Origin: Syngnathus acus
Taxonomy: Eukaryota; Chordata; Actinopteri; Syngnathiformes; Syngnathidae
Direction: 5' to 3'
DNA: 64,000 nucleotides
Assembly: GCF_901709675.1 (NCBI RefSeq)
Contig: NC_051106.1
Span: 4,040,001 to 4,104,000, forward strand
The translations under genes were made by a program, and so were the position numbers. The notes under the pieces were generated by a model. That model had not been told where the DNA came from. It saw only the letters and a program-made list of their open reading frames with translations, and did not search any database. Below, one piece after another: positions 50,901 through 64,000 of this stretch. How positions within the stretch are numbered: position 1 is the first letter of the stretch; every line of letters starts with the position of its first letter.

Positions 50901-51726
50901 TGAACTTAATTTGGGATTAATCTCTGAGGCACTTGAAATGGTGTCTTGTGTACGATGACTCATTCAACATGAGTTTGTGATCGGTTAATTTCAGAAACAG
51001 CCACACCCCTCTAATAAAAGGGTGGGTACACAACATAATTTCAGTTAATTATGTTGAGCTTTTATTTTTTTAAGTTGAGTTGTTGGCCGTCATTAGATAA
51101 ATGTGGATTCTAAACAGACGCAGTACAGGCCCATGCTGTTATTGCACTTCTCTATGCTATTGGTTGTATAATTGTGAGGTGACACGGATTAAGTCAAGTA
51201 AGTCCCTACTAAAGGCCTAGGTACTAAATGCACCACCCGTCACTGTTTTTTAAGGCAGACTTTTTGATGCAGTCTGTTGCTTAATTGTTCAGTTTTCCAT
51301 GCAGTAAGGATGGGCAATGTTGCGTCCTGTGATTGTATGTGTAGGCCTGCAGCAGTGATGTCAGTTCATGGTCATAGCATGGTAATGCTGATGCGTGCTG
51401 CAAAGTTGCATTGTAAGCAAGCATTGTTTACACAAAGTACTTGTTAACCTTATGTTGTCCTGTTTACTGATTTATTTGATTATTATTTAGGTAAACTGGT
51501 TGCACCAACTGCCGGCCTTACCTGTAGATGCAGTTTCCATAGCAACGGGGGGCCTTTTCCCATCGTCCTGGTACGGATGAAATTGTCGATCCAGGTCGTC
51601 GGCCGCCTCGCCGCCCCTCGGCTTCACTTCATCGCGAAGCGAAGCCGCGTTGCCAAACATGCGGCCGTAGTCGTCGCCGAACCAGTTGCCCTCCGAGACG
51701 AGCTCGTCGGTGGACTGCGCGGACAT
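36732..51726 (-). CDS. rtn1: Reticulon-1, long isoform (RTN1-A type)
   Basis: ER membrane-shaping protein enriched in neurons and neuroendocrine cells; it bends tubular ER with a hairpin reticulon domain. Exons in gene order: 51522-51726, 45716-46432, 44411-45067, 38390-38597, 38169-38307, 37529-37598, 37190-37236, 37044-37096, 36732-36774. They sum to 713 codons (712 aa). The variable N-terminal part contains PVAMETAST and [10 protein letters not shown], and an exon-3 block [13 protein letters not shown] and [19 protein letters not shown], all characteristic of RTN1 rather than RTN3 or RTN4. The reticulon domain starts near residue 527 with [14 protein letters not shown]. It has two long hydrophobic hairpins separated by [17 protein letters not shown], and ends GAKRKEE, a KxKxx-type ER retrieval signal. 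ATG at 51724-51726 was chosen because no ATG occurs further upstream in that frame. The paralogue (a or b) is undetermined. Confidence 0.95.
39641..39662. repeat. CA microsatellite
   Basis: An interrupted CA run in the rtn1 intron between the reticulon domain exon and the upstream alternative exons. Confidence 0.75.
39766..39778 (-). other. Candidate third rtn1 first exon (MGAA)
   Basis: On the minus strand ATGGGAGCCGCAG is followed by a donor (gtcagt) in the phase needed to join the reticulon domain exon, giving MGAAAIDLLYW and a 190-aa product. It lies downstream of the RTN1-C exon. About 130-180 bp upstream in the transcript direction lie CCAAT/ATTGG boxes and a TTAAAG sequence. A chance match of 13 bases is possible. 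No isoform with this start is known to me. Confidence 0.3.
42441..42448. promoter_or_regulatory. Palindromic CRE (TGACGTCA) upstream of RTN1-C exon
   Basis: A perfect cAMP-response-element palindrome about 480 bp upstream of the RTN1-C start codon. Motif match only. Confidence 0.35.
43457..43470 (-). promoter_or_regulatory. CTCF-like motif (perfect core)
   Basis: The reverse complement reads CCACTAGAGGGCGC, a full match to CCASYAGRKGGC with RS extension. It lies in the rtn1 intron between the long-form exons and the RTN1-C promoter, where an insulator could separate promoters. Motif match only. Confidence 0.45.
45374..45570. mobile_element. Degraded Tc1/mariner-type element fragment
   Basis: The phrase TGGACAGAAGTATTGGGACA resembles the terminal repeat of short mariner-like elements common in fish. 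About 130 bp further on, GAGGTCAGGTCACTGATGGA resembles their internal sequence. Only one end is recognisable. Identification is from memory of the family. Confidence 0.4.
46433..51521 (-). other. rtn1 intron 1 (long form)
   Basis: A 5.1-kb intron between the first and second long-form exons. Apart from the TATA/MEF2-like site at 47028-47037 I see no exon, nested gene or RNA gene. T and A runs occur, for example near 49900 and 50400. Confidence 0.55.
47028..47037. promoter_or_regulatory. CTATAAATAG: MEF2-type site or TATA box
   Basis: The sequence fits the MEF2 consensus YTAWWWWTAR exactly and contains a TATA box in plus orientation. A GC-rich upstream stretch (GGGGTGGGG) and an E-box CAGCTG about 10 bp downstream complete a promoter- or enhancer-like arrangement inside rtn1 intron 1. 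No transcript start is visible. Confidence 0.4.
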
Positions 51727-51913
51727 GCTCGAGCCGAGTGTGTGTTGTTTGTATTGAGTTGGCTTGTATGCGTGAGGCAAACACGCAGCAATGCGACGTC
51801 TGGCAGCCGGAGTGTACGTAGACGCGTCCTCGGATGAGGCGGTGCGCGCAGTCGGGGAGCAGCAGGAGAGAAGCCGGTGCACGATTCTTTTAGTTCACTG
51901 CTTGCTCCGTTAG

Positions 51914-51921
51914 TGACGTCA
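51914..51921. promoter_or_regulatory. Palindromic CRE (TGACGTCA) upstream of rtn1 long form
   Basis: A perfect CRE 188 bp upstream of the rtn1 long-form start codon, at the edge of the GC-rich stretch. Motif match only. Confidence 0.4.
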
Positions 51922-52082
51922 TGGTCGCCTGGTGGCTCAAGGTTGCCACGATCAAATACGAGCCACCTTTATTATGGCGTATGAAAATGGCGCGTGTGTA
52001 GTATTGATAAAAGTAGTGAACATATGTTTTAAAATAATTACAATAAATAATTGTCACCGTGGTGGAAAACTATAGCCTTGTG

Positions 52083-52096
52083 GCGCCCTCGTGTGG
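52083..52096 (-). promoter_or_regulatory. CTCF-like motif (weaker)
   Basis: The reverse complement reads CCACACGAGGGCGC. It keeps the CCAC and GAGGGCGC blocks of a CTCF site but differs at two central positions of the stricter consensus. It lies between the divergent rtn1 and lrrc9 starts. Confidence 0.3.
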
Positions 52097-52124
52097 CCCA
52101 TCGGTGGATGACATCTTTCAAAAT

Positions 52125-52138
52125 GGCTCCTTAGCAAC
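52125..52138 (+). promoter_or_regulatory. Partial RFX X-box near lrrc9 start
   Basis: GGCTCC, two bases, AGCAAC. The right half matches RGYAAC exactly; the left half differs from GTNRCC at two positions. RFX factors bind such sites upstream of cilium genes. Weak evidence. Confidence 0.25.
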
Positions 52139-52159
52139 CAGCAGACAGAAGGCCAAAAC

Positions 52160-63980
<11,821 letters not shown>

Positions 63981-64000
63981 GATCTCTATTTTGCCCGTCT

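Larger units (their letters stand above)
51727..52159. promoter_or_regulatory. Divergent promoter interval of rtn1 (-) and lrrc9 (+)
   Basis: Only 433 bp separate the rtn1 long-form ATG from the first candidate lrrc9 ATG. The rtn1 side is GC-rich with many CpG (about 51540-51900). It contains a perfect CRE palindrome (51914-51921), a CTCF-like site (52083-52096) and a partial X-box (52125-52138). Confidence 0.55.

Overview
The window is eukaryotic nuclear DNA, almost certainly from a ray-finned (teleost) fish. The evidence is vertebrate gene content, short GT-AG introns in most genes, compact spacing, many mononucleotide and CA/TA runs, and small terminal-inverted-repeat elements. There is no bacterial, phage or CRISPR content. 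Gene names rest on protein families recognised by eye. Splice junctions were placed by reading frame and consensus. Summed exon lengths are divisible by three for every complete gene, which supports the models.

Layout from left to right: (1) 1-6949 (+), the 3' part of fgfrl1, the FGF receptor-like protein without a kinase; its signal-peptide exon lies off the left edge. (2) 6950-10319, 3' flank with an inverted-repeat element and a tandem duplication. (3) 10320-14199 (-), tacc3, a spindle coiled-coil protein of 813 aa. (4) 14200-15763, a head-to-head promoter region. (5) 15764-23578 (+), kif15, a kinesin-12 of 1375 aa. (6) 24094-35170 (+), tdrd9, a piRNA-pathway DExH helicase with a Tudor domain, 1328 aa. 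Its first intron carries (7) rd3l (-, 24944-26206, 216 aa). (8) 36732-51726 (-), rtn1, reticulon-1, with a long form (712 aa) and a short RTN1-C-type form (206 aa) from a downstream first exon; a third candidate first exon is also visible. (9) 52160-63980 (+), lrrc9, with leucine-rich repeats at both ends.

Functional themes: tacc3 and kif15 both act on mitotic spindle microtubules and share a divergent promoter with a CHR/CCAAT arrangement typical of G2/M genes. tdrd9 is a germline gene. rd3l is related to the photoreceptor regulator RD3. rtn1 and lrrc9 start divergently from a GC-rich interval.

I found no wholly unknown system. The most interesting items are the tacc3/kif15 promoter, the nested antisense rd3l, the alternative first exons of rtn1, a cluster of three perfect CRE palindromes in lrrc9 intron 1, a probable GC-AG intron in kif15, and a duplicated CTCF-like site downstream of fgfrl1.
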